This document shows, piece by piece, positions 34,420 through 46,721 of a stretch of 64,000 bases of DNA; position 1 is the first letter of the stretch; each line of letters starts with the position of its first letter. The stretch lies in NCBI GenBank assembly GCA_015179025.1, contig WHUX01000050.1, positions 248,001-312,000 on the forward strand. The letters are read 5' to 3'. Source of the DNA: Terfezia claveryi (taxonomy: Eukaryota > Ascomycota > Pezizomycetes > Pezizales > Pezizaceae). The notes beneath the pieces are model-generated. The model was not told the DNA's origin. It was given only the letters and a program-made list of their open reading frames with translations, and ran no database searches. The position numbers were made by a program, and so were the translations under genes.

Positions 34420-35880
34420 CTAACAGGCAGGTCCATCCCAGGCTTCCCTTTTGAGCTTCATAACAGCAGCCTGCTTATGAGGGAAGGCGAATTCCTTCTC
34501 TTTGTAGAACCCGGCCTTGGTGAGATAATTTATAAACCTAGCAAAATATCACCCTGTGTTAGTTAAGAACTAGGTTATGTAGAAAGGCTGAAAACTCATA
34601 CTTCTCATTGTCCACTCTAGGCTCCAGCATCAACGTCATAGTACGTGGGTCGGAAAGGAACATGTCTGGTCATCTGTCAGTAGCGCCTGAAGAAAATTTA
34701 GAGGGAACTTACAATGAACCAGGCTGCTTAACCAGACCTTCACTCGGTGTGACCCTCTAAACTTCTCCTCCCCAACGAGCACATGCACTCCCCTGTCCCA
34801 GTCTGCTGTCTCCGTGTACCCTGCAAGTCTGTCTTCTTTCACCCAATAGATCTCAAAATACCCAAATGGCACTTCTTTTCCACTGACCGCCAGCTCCTCT
34901 TCCCAATTCGCCCAATCCGCTGCAGACAAATCTGTCCAACTTCCAACCACTGGAAAACAATGATTATCCTCAAGACCCTTCCTCAGGAACTCGTGCTGGT
35001 GAGTTTCCGGACCAGCTTCACCCCAAAACACATCCACGCGAGGATTGTTCATCCACTTATGCAAGATTGGAACGTCGGTTTCCAAATTTGCAGTACGGAA
35101 GGTAAGGAATGAATTCAAAGACGGTATATAACGTCTGTAGAACGTTGTTCCCGGGGCTGGAGGTTTTGGCCGAAGCGGGTGACGGCCATTGGTGGTAGGA
35201 AGGGAGAATTGTAGTGGATGCGGATATGTTGCGTAAATATTGCCAGAACCTGCAATTTGTTGATAGAAGGTATCTGGGGGGATTTGCCAGAAAGATTTGC
35301 TGTATATATAAAATGTCTCTGTCTCACCTCTTCGTACAGAGGTGGAGGAATTATAAATCAACCCCATTCTCTCAGCTTCATACACTTGTGTCTTGTTACC
35401 CCCCACACCCTGAATCTCAACTTTCCAATCCTTCTCTGGAGCGCCTAGTTTCGCTCCCACTGCAGCTGAAGGCTTGGGCAACTGGAAATACCAGTACAGG
35501 GTACACCACAGCGATCTCATATACTCCCCCAGAGAGGATTCAACCCCAGAAAAACCAGTTCTCACAGTAAGAATATCATCGAAACTGGTACACGGTGGTT
35601 TAAAAGACGTCAGAACAGTCCACTCGGAGGTCTGTCCAGATGCAACATGTTGGAAAGTCAAGGTCGTTTGGCCCTTGTCTGGTAAAGCTTCGTGATTCAC
35701 AGTGGCGTCGTTAGGGCTCCTCCTGGGAATGGGGCGTACCATTAACAAAGTACCATCATGAAGAAAGATTGAGCTGTGAACATCAAAGTTCGGCGCATTT
35801 ATGCATTGGATACTCTTCCCCATGTTGTCTAGAGTATTTCCAATGTCAATCTTGACGTTTCCGACCTTGGAGGTGCTCAT
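34420..35880 (-). CDS. Siderophore-biosynthesis N-acyltransferase (SidF/SidL-like, IucB-type GNAT)
   Basis: Exons complement(34420..34537, 34602..34665, 34713..35880) give 449 residues, in phase throughout. The N-terminal half has no clear motif. The C-terminal 210 residues form the aerobactin-acetylase/Acetyltransf_8 type of GNAT domain: PFGYFEIYWVKEDRLAGY, then DWDRGVHVLVGEEKFRG (acyl-CoA-binding region), and after intron 1 YMFLSDPRTMTLMLEPRVDN and FINYLTKAGFYKEKEFAFP. In fungi such enzymes acylate N5-hydroxyornithine: SidF with anhydromevalonyl for fusarinines/coprogens, SidL with acetyl for ferricrocin. The protein ends GPAC, with no SKL-type peroxisomal signal, so I do not choose between SidF and SidL. 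No siderophore peptide synthetase or transporter is adjacent. Two AGATAA-type GATA sites and one GGATAA lie about 370-420 bases upstream. Confidence 0.85.
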
Positions 35881-36958
35881 GTTCAGGATCTATTCACTAG
35901 ATTTATTGTAGAGCGAGAATGCGTCTGTCTTTGGTCCTTCTATCTGAGAGTTGGTGAGAGAAAAGGAAATATAAGGCCTAAGCGTATCTTATAGGGATCA
36001 ACCCTAAATGCCAGCTTGGGTCTACGTACTTCGTGTCTAGGAGTCAAGGTATCTTAGCCTGGAAGTATCCCAGGTTCAGTTGACAGGAGGGAAATGTATG
36101 GCATTTTTCGATTTCTGACTACATACATGCCTTTCCTCCATTTTGTCCCTTTTCGAGATTCCATGTATGTGAACCTTATACATCAAAACTCGGGGGTAAA
36201 AATGTGTGGTTAATACTCCAGTAGCCAAGCCATCACAATGCGGATCGGATAACTCTAATTGCGCTACTTATCTATTTGGATCTAATAAGATGGTCAGATA
36301 AAATGCTTAAGCGAACCTGCTTACTGTTATTGTTACCGTGAGTAAGCAGAAATGCACCAAAAAGTTAGCGGGAAAAGTAAATGAGGCCTCCCAAATGAGG
36401 CCGCTCGTTCAAGGCTGTGAGGTAAATTATGCACTCTGCACTGCTATATCGCAATTTTGGCTAGTTTTGATAACTATTCGAGAGTAGTCTAGGTAGGTAT
36501 GATAACCTCAAGGTGCGGTAATTAATTATATATGTACCTACTTACAAATAGTAACTTCGGAAGTTGTCGGGTTATAATACTTCTTATATTTCAACAAGTG
36601 ACAAATAAATTCTATGGGGGCGGTGAACATTGGGCATACAAGCTACCAACATAATTACAACAGGGTGATTCTAGCGCATCTGGCAAGATGGTTAATCTAC
36701 GCTCTATTGAATAATGTTTCTGAATCACTTGATAGTTTCACTACTGCGCTGTATACAAACAAGACATACACATTGACTTCAATATCAGATTGTATCAGCA
36801 CATCAAGCTACAAAGATGTGAAATTATAAGAGAAGCCCAAGCCGAACACCGTACCCAGAGCTATCCAAGAGTGAAGAAAAACGTGCCAACTTCGCGGAAT
36901 TAAAGAAAAGAATGCATGCAACGAATCATCATTATATATTCAGCCAAGAACCCTAAAC
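35881..36958. other. Intergenic: siderophore gene promoter and polyubiquitin 3' flank
   Basis: About 1.1 kb. It contains the GATA-type cluster described separately and otherwise AT-rich sequence without a supported gene. The part next to 36958 is the 3' untranslated side of polyubiquitin. Confidence 0.5.
36247..36301. promoter_or_regulatory. Candidate GATA-factor sites upstream of siderophore acyltransferase
   Basis: GGATAA at 36247-36252, TTATCT (AGATAA on the minus strand) at 36268-36273 and AGATAA at 36296-36301. The last is preceded by TC, so it reads GTCAGATAA, one base from the ATCWGATAA consensus of the SreA/Urbs1 iron repressors. The distance to the start codon at 35880 is about 0.4 kb. 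The sites are seen directly; the regulatory role is inferred. Confidence 0.35.
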
Positions 36959-38041
<1,083 letters not shown>

Positions 38042-38656
38042 GTTGTAGTGTTATGCTTTGTATAATCAGTGGTACTGTACTAGTATGTGGTTGCAAGTAG
38101 GCTCGCTGAACTTCGAATGTGATATGGAGAGGAATGTGAGAAGAAAAGGTTGGGTGAAAGAAGTGGGCGAGTTGTGCCTTATGTAGCATCTCTAGAGGGG
38201 CTGAGTGTCATCAGTGCCACCTGGGATGGAAGGCGCTAGCCGGGTCTTGGCACGCCCTCCAAACGAATGAACAAGAATCCACCCGATGAGTCTTCTACTA
38301 AGCTGGGATACAAGGAAAATTCCTTTCGCGAGTGAGTCTACGATCCCAAATCCATGGCAACAATAGTCTCTTACAAATAATATTGTAATTCGAGAACTAT
38401 CGCTAGAACTATCGCCGCAGCTAGCAACGAGAGCTGTTATCTAAGCTATCCAGCTTGAGCTCTATGATATTAAAGTTCACCTAACCTTGGCCAGCCATCC
38501 TAGCTAGCTTGCTTAGCTTCACAGCCAGGGGAAACAAACGTCATGAGACAGGCCTGAAGATTGCTTCCACATCAACTTGGCAGTAAACATGTTCGAGATA
38601 TCAGAAAGTCTCGTGACCGGTAAAGCAAGATCCAAAGTATTTTGGTAGTATTTTGG
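38042..38656. other. Polyubiquitin promoter side
   Basis: About 0.6 kb upstream of the minus-strand polyubiquitin gene. It contains the heat-shock-like motif at 38315-38322 and no supported coding sequence. Inverted-repeat element ends begin just to the right. Confidence 0.5.
38315..38322. promoter_or_regulatory. Heat-shock-element-like motif upstream of polyubiquitin
   Basis: GAAAATTC fits nGAAnnTTCn. A further TTC and GAA-like triplet (TTCGCGA) follows at 38325-38331. It lies 274 bases upstream of the ATG. A short motif such as this occurs by chance, so support comes mainly from the known heat inducibility of polyubiquitin genes. Confidence 0.3.
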
Positions 38657-38777
38657 TAGTCTGGTTGGTTAGTTTGGTTGTGGTTGGCACTGGATAATTT
38701 GGTGGAGTCTGCAGTGTTCTTGTACTAGTCGGTCGAGCTTTTAGGGTGGCGAAGATTGAACGTCGGCAGCCAGACTA
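38657..38777. repeat. Worn inverted-repeat pair related to the MITE family
   Basis: TAGTCTGGTTGG at 38657-38668 and CCAGACTA at 38770-38777 face each other about 120 bases apart, with a degenerate TGGTTGGCAC in between at about 38681. They look like eroded ends of the same family as copies A, B and C. Confidence 0.4.
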
Positions 38778-38877
38778 GGCTCCTTCCGTTGCATGATAAG
38801 ACTTCCTACTACTAGTCTGGTTGGCACAACACGGTCCTACTACTATCTAACTATCTAAGTACTGTACCCCAACCAGA

Positions 38878-38912
38878 TAGTCTGGTTGGCCGTAGAGGTG
38901 CCAACCAGACTA
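38878..38912. repeat. Palindrome formed by two element ends back to back
   Basis: TAGTCTGGTTGGC at 38878-38890 and its exact complement GCCAACCAGACTA at 38900-38912 are separated by 9 bases. This looks like a minimal or internally deleted element, or a nested insertion remnant. Confidence 0.8.
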
Positions 38913-39242
38913 GCCCTAGAGATCTAAGTATCTACGCTAGCATCTCAAGAATATTTTGGTTAGTAAGCTCCGGAGGTGGAAACCTACAACCCCCCCTTGT
39001 AGAAGCTTATATGGGCAGTGGACATGTTAAGGTTAGACTAGGAGTATCATTTGTGACATAAGTATATATATTTGCAACTGATGCCTATTGCACCCACCAT
39101 CTCATCTCTCGTTCATCAATATGCAGGATCTTAACAACCACGATCACAACCACGCCCAACATTACCACAACTATTGACTCGGTTGGCTTTCTACCATTCA
39201 TCTACGCTCAAACAAGCAAACAAGCAAACTCGATCGTTCAAG

Positions 39243-39860
39243 ATGCCTATCGCCAACATTGTTAGATCAGGGAGAATAGCTGCTACTGGATGTGCTCGCC
39301 TCTACCAGAGTACTCACTTTCCAAGTCTATACAGTGAACGTGGGAACCATACCAGTCCTCAGGTAAATCAACCAGTGTTCATAATTATTATTTGCTTCTA
39401 CTAACCCGGTGGTTTAGTCTATTGGAGATAACACCTCTGATGATTGTGTTCATTCCAGCTCTAAACCACCAAACTTGTTGCAGCGGTTGCGGCGGAATAT
39501 GCTTCTCAACATGATAAGGTAGGCTTTGAAGCTACGCTTTGGAGATGCCTCACCATACTCATGACTTGTTAGACTGTTACAGCTATCAAAACCGATGTGG
39601 AGCAACTGAAGATAACTGCCGCGGTTACCAAAGTTGAGTTGGAAGGTATCAAAGTTTCGTTAGATGAAGTGAAGCGAGACCTCAAGGACCTCGCGAAGGA
39701 CCTTGGGAACAAAATTGACCGCAAGTCCGACAAAACCGATGCGAAAATTGATCGTGTGATTTACGTTTTTATTGGAGGCCTCATGTTGAAAGGAGGGTTT
39801 GATCTGTATATGAAGGGGGACAAAACAGAAACGAAGGACATCATGGGAGTGGGAAAGTGA
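39243..39860 (+). CDS. Small coiled-coil protein with one membrane segment, possibly mitochondrial
   Basis: The start ATG 39243 opens 40 codons (MPIANIVRSGRIAATGCARL) with Arg and no acidic residue in the first 30, like a mitochondrial presequence. Intron 1 is 39363-39417, with GTAAAT, a perfect TACTAAC branch site and TTTAG. The last intron is 39519-39572, and the last exon 39573-39860 encodes 95 residues. These form a Lys/Asp-rich heptad coiled coil (VELEGIKVSLDEVKRDLKDL) followed by a hydrophobic segment (VIYVFIGGLMLKGGF) and a charged tail. The middle exon is not settled. The coding-looking frame (LVAAVAAEYASQHDK) before the last intron connects in phase only through an extra, very short 38-base intron or a frame error. 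The last exon and splice sites look genuine. No family name is offered. It lies inside the TIR-bounded element B. Confidence 0.55.
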
Positions 39861-39956
39861 GGCGGTAAGTGCATCAAATGATTCCGTAAAGTATGGGTGC
39901 TGATTTCACATGTTGCATATGTATAGCCTCACGAGGGGCTTGTGCCAACCAGACTA

Positions 39957-42579
39957 ACAATCCCCGCAGGCTATCAGCTAAACCACTCGTATCTACATGT
40001 GCACTTCCTTCCTCTGACACGACATATATAGCCGCGGTCCATAAGGTGAGTTGGTTACTCATCAATACCAATCATCCAAATTTATATACTTCAAGTAAAC
40101 GGCAAAGATAGCAAGAAATCGATGATTGGGTCGATCATGGCTGCAGTGCCTATTTCCGAATTTCTTTAATGTATGATGATTTTATCATTGATTTTGCAGG
40201 GCAATGTGCTACCTGACGAAAACCATCAAGAAAATTAGCAGTAATTCGTGCTCATGCGTGTTAAAGGTTTGCGGCTTCAAATATGCGGCAAATTCAAAAA
40301 ACTAGGCGGTTCATTACATCATGATCCTTACGCTAACCAATCTGCACTTGCTATCCTAACTCAGCTTCCGAACTGCTCAGGAGCGCCTCTGCACGCTCCC
40401 TGTGGAGTATTGGGACTGGGAGTGAAGATGTGGATCAGTAGGTAGGTCTGCACAGGGCATCTTAAGCTATAGATATTACAATGTGATAAAACGAGGCACT
40501 ATGGAATAATTTACTTGGGGCGCCAGTTGTACTTTAGGAGTTATCTTAGGGCAATTTTCTAATTTTATGTAATCACTTGTACAATAGGGTCTGAGAATGA
40601 GACTAATATTACTTCAGTTCCCTTGAGAGTCGGCCGCAATTAAATGCTGTTTGTCCTTACTTGCCGGCATATTGAAATTTATAAGTCTGAGTATGAGAAT
40701 ATGGATGTAGTTATGGAGGAATGTAGGTAGGTAGGTAGACTTGCATATGGTGCTCTATTTTCAAATATCAGGTCACGATCATCTATCTACAAGGTATCTT
40801 AAAAACCTACTTAACCCATGAAGGTACATAGTATACTCTGCAGCTGTTGTTACATCAATATCAAGATATATGGCCAACCAGATCCGGACTGTTCTAGTGC
40901 CAACACCATTCGCCCTTAACCAATCGGGCGACAATTCATGAAGGTGCCAATCGTGTGCAGCTGTTGTCAGATACGTGCGGCCGGATAGTAGATTTAGGTT
41001 AATATGCACCTGTGTTTCCTCTATATATACTCTTTGGTCAATGAAGCCGAATAGCTTAATCTCGGAAGTAACGTTTTAGTAGTCTGGTTGGCACTGTTTT
41101 AGCGATGTTGAAGGAAAGCGAAGTTCATAAGAATAAGGCCCAGACCTGTGGAATTAGAAATTGTTCTCGTATTGGCACGACAGTCTACTTGGTTGGGTGC
41201 TGTGAATGGCAGCTGGTCGTTAAATCCGTAGGCGCACGAGGCGCCCTCTACCGAGGGGCTTGTGCCAACCAGAGGTAGGCGCCTGCAACCGAGATTCTTT
41301 CTGTACTTGTACAAATTCAACTCCGCGCGCGCGCGCGTGTTGTGCAACCTGACGTTACTCAATATGCAGTACAGGGTTTGCATGACTCGCGTACAGCTAC
41401 AGGTAGCCTGCCTCCTTAATTTCTCTCCTGCACCTATACCCCCTTCCCAAGCAGCAAGCTCAGCTTAGTACCCCGCTTCACGCTCCGTCTCTCGCATTAA
41501 CCCCATTCAAGGCCGTTGGTTGGAGCTCCCCCTGATCGTTCGAGACCTACAGGAGCTAATCATGATCAGTCATGTCTATTGTGCGAAATGGAGATGCAGG
41601 TCAACTGCATACAAATGTGGAAAGCCCGAAGAATGCCGCCTCCTCCAGTAACTTTAAATCAATTTCTTTTATTTTCCATTTTGAGGACTGAAATTCTTCG
41701 ATCGACTGCGTGACCTGCAACTGGAACGCATCAATCTCAAGGTCTGCATCTTCGGACTATTTTCGTTCACTTTTATGGCTACGATCTATTAGGTAAATCA
41801 GACAGAGACCGTGTGATCGAAGTGGACGAAAATAGGGCTCTAACGAATGCCCGTTCGTCAACTACTAGTATGCTCACTCATGCCTCGATACCATGTGGTG
41901 CCCTGCATGTCACAACCCATCTTAAGTAACTTCGGCGAATCCCCGAAGCTCACGTATCCCAGCCAGGGTGGCCCAGCGATATGGATCTTCTCCACAACAT
42001 GCAAATTGATCAGCCTTCCTACCTCATGCCATAGAGCGGTACGCTCCTAGCGCGATCATCACCTCAGGAACAGGCTTTGGCACATGTGAGAGATCACCCA
42101 GCTAGCTAGTCTTTGATTGATATTGAGCTAACTTGCTCGAAGCTGTCGTTGACGATTTCTAAAAAGTCCACATATTGCCAGGGGTTTCTCAATTTCTTAA
42201 GCTTTTGTATCAATCTGCAGATACTTAGGGAGCTGCTTAATGTAGGCATGGATGAAAGGTGCCCCGTCTTTCCTAGTACAGTGCATTTCAGTCAATTTCC
42301 AAAGCCTAAAAATGACCAAAATTATTTTGGAAAAAAGGAATGAAAAAAAAAAACCGAGAGACCATTTTTTGCCAACTCATCACTGCATATGGAGCATATG
42401 GAGGTCAACCGCCGTTCCCTCCACAATCCGTTTCTACCAATATTCGGCATTCTCGCTTCCTATACCCCAAAGATCAAGGAGGACACCTTAGTGAATGCGC
42501 ATCAGGCGAGGGCAAGTCATATTCCCGTGAAGAATTTCTAGCTTGACTTTTCTGGGGTCCTCCTCTTGTGGAAATATCA
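39957..42579. other. Intergenic with MITE copy C
   Basis: No gene supported. It includes element copy C (41080-41277), a CG dinucleotide run near 41323-41336 and A-rich sequence at about 42340-42355. A degenerate TIR-like string lies near 40863-40905 (CCAACCAGATC ... GTGCCAACAC). Confidence 0.5.
41080..41277. mobile_element. Miniature inverted-repeat element, copy C
   Basis: The left end TAGTCTGGTTGGCACTG begins at 41080; the right end GGGGCTTGTGCCAACCAGA at about 41254-41273 is followed by GGTA. The right end matches copies A and B over about 22 bases. The last bases diverge (AGAGGTA instead of AGACTA), so the exact outer border is uncertain. The interior of about 150 bases is non-coding. 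Confidence 0.6.
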
Positions 42580-43413
42580 CTAGCGCCAGGTAATGCTCGT
42601 GCCTGACCTGTCGAATTTAACAAGCCATCTGCATCTCTCCAAGTACACTACTAATATAATCAATGCGATAACATAGAGAGCTAGTTGGATTGGTAGATTA
42701 CCTATGATCCTGAGCAGCTCCTCAAAACCTCCTAGAGAGGTTAGAAGATACTGACGTATATCTTGCATTAGCCTTAGCTGGGCCTCCTTCCCGCTGTCTT
42801 CGTGCAGATACATATTATTATCTGAGAATGATCCAATGACGTGCATTCAATTCGCGTGGCCTAGAAGCCGTTTTGCCTTGACCTCGCTGTCCAGCAATTC
42901 AGCCAACAAATATGGAGATTTTGGGAAGCCCTGGCTTTGAATTGACAGTTTTTTTTTGCCACTGATTCGCTGGCTCCATAGCTAACCTTCTTGCATACCA
43001 ATCAATTTTCTTACAATCACGGGGATTCATATTACCTTGGGAATTGCTCTGGCACCGGCGTGTAGTTCACAGTAGAGAAACTTGGTGCAGCTGTCTGCTA
43101 TGTCAGGCATATAGGTGGATGGCACCACCGCAGGATAGCCTGGACCTCCCATTGCAGGATTGATAGCTTTACACAGCACAGAATCACAGACAGGAGATCG
43201 ACCGCCCGCGTCTATCTGCGTCAAGCCCTAGCCATCCAGTTGTTGGGCCCAGATTACGCCTGCCACCCCACCCTTTCCGCCCTCCGGTCTACCACGACAG
43301 CAGCCTGTGCCTACGCCGCGAACCAAATTGTGTGACGCATTTCGTAAATCAGCCATACAAAAAGACGCATTTAGACATATATTGTAGCTGTTCCGCTGAG
43401 AGTCTCCATTCAT
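42580..43413 (-). pseudogene. Possible degraded gene with a membrane segment
   Basis: Three coding-looking blocks on the minus strand can be partly chained. Block 1 (43413-43324) reads MNGDSQRNSYNICLN and joins in phase, through a 96-base intron at 43228-43323, to a 64-codon block (43227-43036). That block is rich in Cys/Gly/Pro (RSPVCDSVLCKAINPAMGG, GYPAVVPSTYM) and ends at a GTAATA donor. A third block at 42846-42580 has a helix followed by a hydrophobic segment (LPIQLALYVIALIILVVYL) and Arg/Lys flanks. I do not recognise the family. No clean acceptor joins block 2 to block 3 without ambiguity, so this may be a live gene with unusual exons, a remnant, or chance. Confidence 0.3.
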
Positions 43414-43672
43414 ATCCGCCTAGATACCTATATGTGCTAAATAGAATCAATTTCTAGGCTACTTAAGTTTTCTTCATCCTCCTGCGGGCTCAATTCCCTG
43501 ACCTCCAGTTTCGAATACCTTGACTTAACCGGACTTAAATAAGGCATTGCCCTCGACGCAGCAGTCGCCATTCTTCTGAGATACAGCCACATTGCCTGAG
43601 TGACACGAAGAACAACCAACCCCTTGTCCACCAAGCATATCACATCACAAATATATCCCAGACCATTTCACA

Positions 43673-44199
43673 ATGTACTACATTCTCTACCTCGCCAGTA
43701 TGTACTTTCCGACCTTCCCTCAGGGAAATCGTAAAAAATTGATCATCAATCTAATTACCTCTTTGAATTAGGTCTTTGCAAACGCCGCCGTTGGCCCGAC
43801 CCACACTACGAGTGCTACCCATATAACGGAGGCTTTACTTGCAATGTGCGAGTCAACCACCGAGACTATCAATCGGATGCAATTAGTGCAACCCAGGACC
43901 TTGCGCGTGAGGCAGCCGCTCAGCGCGCTTATCTAGTTTGTCGCAACATCTCGGTCAATGAAAGCCTATATCAGGGGCAAGGCACTGGAAACGGTTCTTC
44001 CGTTCAACCCCCACATCTACCCCCCGTCGGTTCCGTATCTATGGCTATGGCGCAGCCAAGATATGTCCCACCAACTGGTGGAATTGTCCCAGTTCAGAAT
44101 GGGTTACCCAAGCCAGAGCAAGGCCCAATATCAAATAATGGAAGAATGTCCAATGGGCAGGGGGTGGTCATTATGGGTCATCCACAAATGGGAATGTAG
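43673..44199 (+). CDS. Small double-stranded-RNA-binding-domain protein
   Basis: Exons 43673..43697 and 43772..44199 give 150 residues; the 74-base intron (GTATGT...AATTAG) is in phase. The first exon encodes MYYILYLA and splices to SLCKRRRWPDPHYECYPYNG. Residues about 10-65 fit one dsRNA-binding motif: strands YECYPYNGGFTCNVRVN then the helix AREAAAQRAYLVC, which has the Ala-Ala-x-x-Ala core of helix 2, with RRRW in front. The remaining 85 residues are Pro/Gln/Gly/Met-rich and disordered, ending MGHPQMGM. There is no RNase III or helicase domain, so it is not a Dicer itself. Stand-alone dsRBD proteins of this kind occur in filamentous fungi without an assigned role. It sits alone between gene-poor stretches. 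Confidence 0.75.
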
Positions 44200-45860
44200 A
44201 AGATCCTCATCTACATTTGGTAACAAGCAGAATCGGTCATTCCGTTCTCACCTAGGAGCACTCTATTCTCATCGACAGCTTTCAACATACCGATGCTGGG
44301 ACTCCCCCCGTGCAACAGGAGTTCTTGACGGCATTAATCTCTCTTTCTTTATTTTTTTTTTTTGTTTTATCCTTTTATCCTGGTTCTGTGCGTTCTTACA
44401 TTCGTTCTCTCTGGGCACAGGTGTTATGGGCTGTCTTTTCTGGGTTCTTTGAAGCATTCATTTATCACAATTACTTGGGAACATGTAAAAGTATCCCGTT
44501 CGTTACTAGGAAGGTTTAACTCGGCTCATTTCAATACAGCACGCTCTTTTTTTCCAAAGGTTGGGACCGGTCTCCGTACAGCACTTTGCCAAGAGACTAC
44601 AACCGCAACTTCGATGTTTTCTGTTTTGGGCACACCCAAACAGGGAGCAACTACAGGTTCCATCGGAAGGTGTAACCATAATGATTTTCCTTTGTTTTTG
44701 GGTTTTTGGTCGATTCAGTTCATTTTTATTATTCATGGATACAACCTATGTTATTTTGCATTTTTTGTATCTAAATCTGAACTGTAGTGCGACAATTGAA
44801 GTGCTGTTCTGAATCATTCTTACCTACTTGCATTTACCACGTAATAATGGATCTTCATGATGTAGCCACTTACCCTGAAGATTTAGCCACATGGGTGCAT
44901 TTCGGTATATTTCTTTCGCAATTATTGCGACAGAAGAGACATACATTCATGCAGTAGTTATGCGTACTTGGAAAAAAAAAATTTTTTTTCTTTTTTATTT
45001 TTTCTCCTCTCTCTTACAAATCCAGATATTCAACCTACATAGATGGGATGAACACCTCCATGACACATCACAAACCACTCTTACAAACTGGCTCGACCTG
45101 TTTTTTACTTTTTTATTTTATTTTTGATGGCATGGCTCACGCGCGCACGGACCGAACAGCTGATATCGATAACTGCATGGCGCTGTTGGTTTTAGACACC
45201 AATGACGACCAATCGCAACGCCTGCCTTCTTCTCGATTCTCCCGAAAAAGTAAGGTTGGGGAAAAACAAAAAAAACAAAAAAAAATCAGATAGGGAACAA
45301 CGCAGCTAAAAGGGGTGAAAAATGAGGTGCGACTCAGCCGCGTCCACAGAATGTTCGAAAAAAAGCCCACGTAGAGGTACAGCAGTTAGGTTGGGTGCTT
45401 GTAATGATCATCCCGAGGACAACCAGTGTACCGGGTCGAGGGTGGGTTGGAATGGGATTTAGCAGGCTACGTGGATTGGGAGAAGGGGGGTGGCATGGGA
45501 CGATGTGAATGGCTGATCTGGAATTGATGGGGCCAGAGAGAAATTGACGTCGCTTGAGTCAGCTTCTGCTTCCACTGGTGGATCCCTGACCTGGGTTTCC
45601 TTGCACGTGTACGGTACGTGGTGAAGAAGATAGACCCTGAAGGGCATGAGAGCAACGTCACAATCGTTTACGTTGTCCCTTAGTCTATGTTTTCTCATAC
45701 CTTGATCCCCGTCAGATGTTTAAGCGCCCTTTTACAAGTTTGCGTGGTAGACAGTCGTGGTCGTTCTCGCCCTGAGACAGGAAGGGTATCCCGGTCTCAC
45801 ATTTGTGGACGTGGAAAAGGTTGTTGGCAGTGCGCGAACCCTCATCCCTGGATATAGAGA

Positions 45861-45888
45861 GGGGAAGGGGAAGGGGAAGGGGAAGGGG
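45861..45888. repeat. (GGGGAA)4 microsatellite
   Basis: Four to five perfect hexanucleotide units, purine-only on the plus strand. Confidence 0.9.
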
Positions 45889-46721
45889 CGCGGGGTAAGT
45901 TTTTCATCACAGATACAGGTGCTGTAACGTGGTAGCCTGGATTACAATATTGGTTGTTTGAGGTTTCGGTTGCAATTGAAACCACAGGTGTCTCTTTGCA
46001 ATATTGCGGTTGCGGCTCTTGGGGGTTCAATTTATCAGACACGGCAGTTCCCATCTGAGTTGTGGGCAGCATCGAGCGCTGCAGTGTTAGGCAGCTTTGA
46101 TTTTCCATCAGAGAATGGGTATTCAAGTTCTGCTTTTCTCCTATGAGTTCGGTAAAACATTCCTTTCCCTCAGGTGTAATGTAAAGCAGGGATATGTTAT
46201 CTACATATCAAACACGTGACATTTCCTATTACCGCATTGGGTAATGAGAAATGACAACACCATTGTGACCTGCGTTAGCTGAGGTGTTGGTTGAACGTTT
46301 CGCTCCTAAATGTTAAGGATAGGTAGATATGGTCTTAATGATTGTCGAAATAAAAATCTCTCTATAAGAATTCTCAAGGCTGCTCACTCCCATGTTATCA
46401 TGCCCTATACTGGAGTTTTAAAAAGGAAGATGTGTGTTTTCGGGGGAATTTTAGAGGGTATGTATGGAAGAAAAATGTGCAGATACCGAACTTGCTTCTG
46501 ATGCCAAAGGACAATCCTACGGGGCTAGTCTTGCAATCAAACTGATCATGATCTTGAAGTGAACGTTATGTTCGTCTCGCGAGCACTAAGTACGTTATTA
46601 CGGTACTCACCATGTTGTTTAGCCCAGCGGTTAACGTTAGAACAAGGGTCACGTGACTGATATTACAACTTGCCCAAAAAGAGTGAATGTGGTTGTTCTG
46701 AAGCCAGACCCATTTCGCAGC

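Larger units (their letters stand above)
38813..39956. mobile_element. TIR-bounded element (copy B) enclosing a small gene
   Basis: The left end TAGTCTGGTTGGCACAA starts at 38813. The right end, GGGGCTTGTGCCAACCAGAC followed by TA, finishes at 39956. TA is present at both outer borders. The right end is identical over about 22 bases to that of copy A. Inside lie a 35-base palindrome of two back-to-back ends (38878-38912) and a complete-looking small gene (39243-39860). No transposase is visible. Whether the two ends were mobilised together, or are ends of two separate small insertions flanking a resident gene, cannot be decided from this window. Confidence 0.5.

Noticed and set aside
34420..35880. 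Reading the acyltransferase as part of a siderophore gene cluster
   Set aside because: Its neighbours are a ubiquitin ligase and polyubiquitin; no synthetase, transporter or hydroxylase is present in the window.
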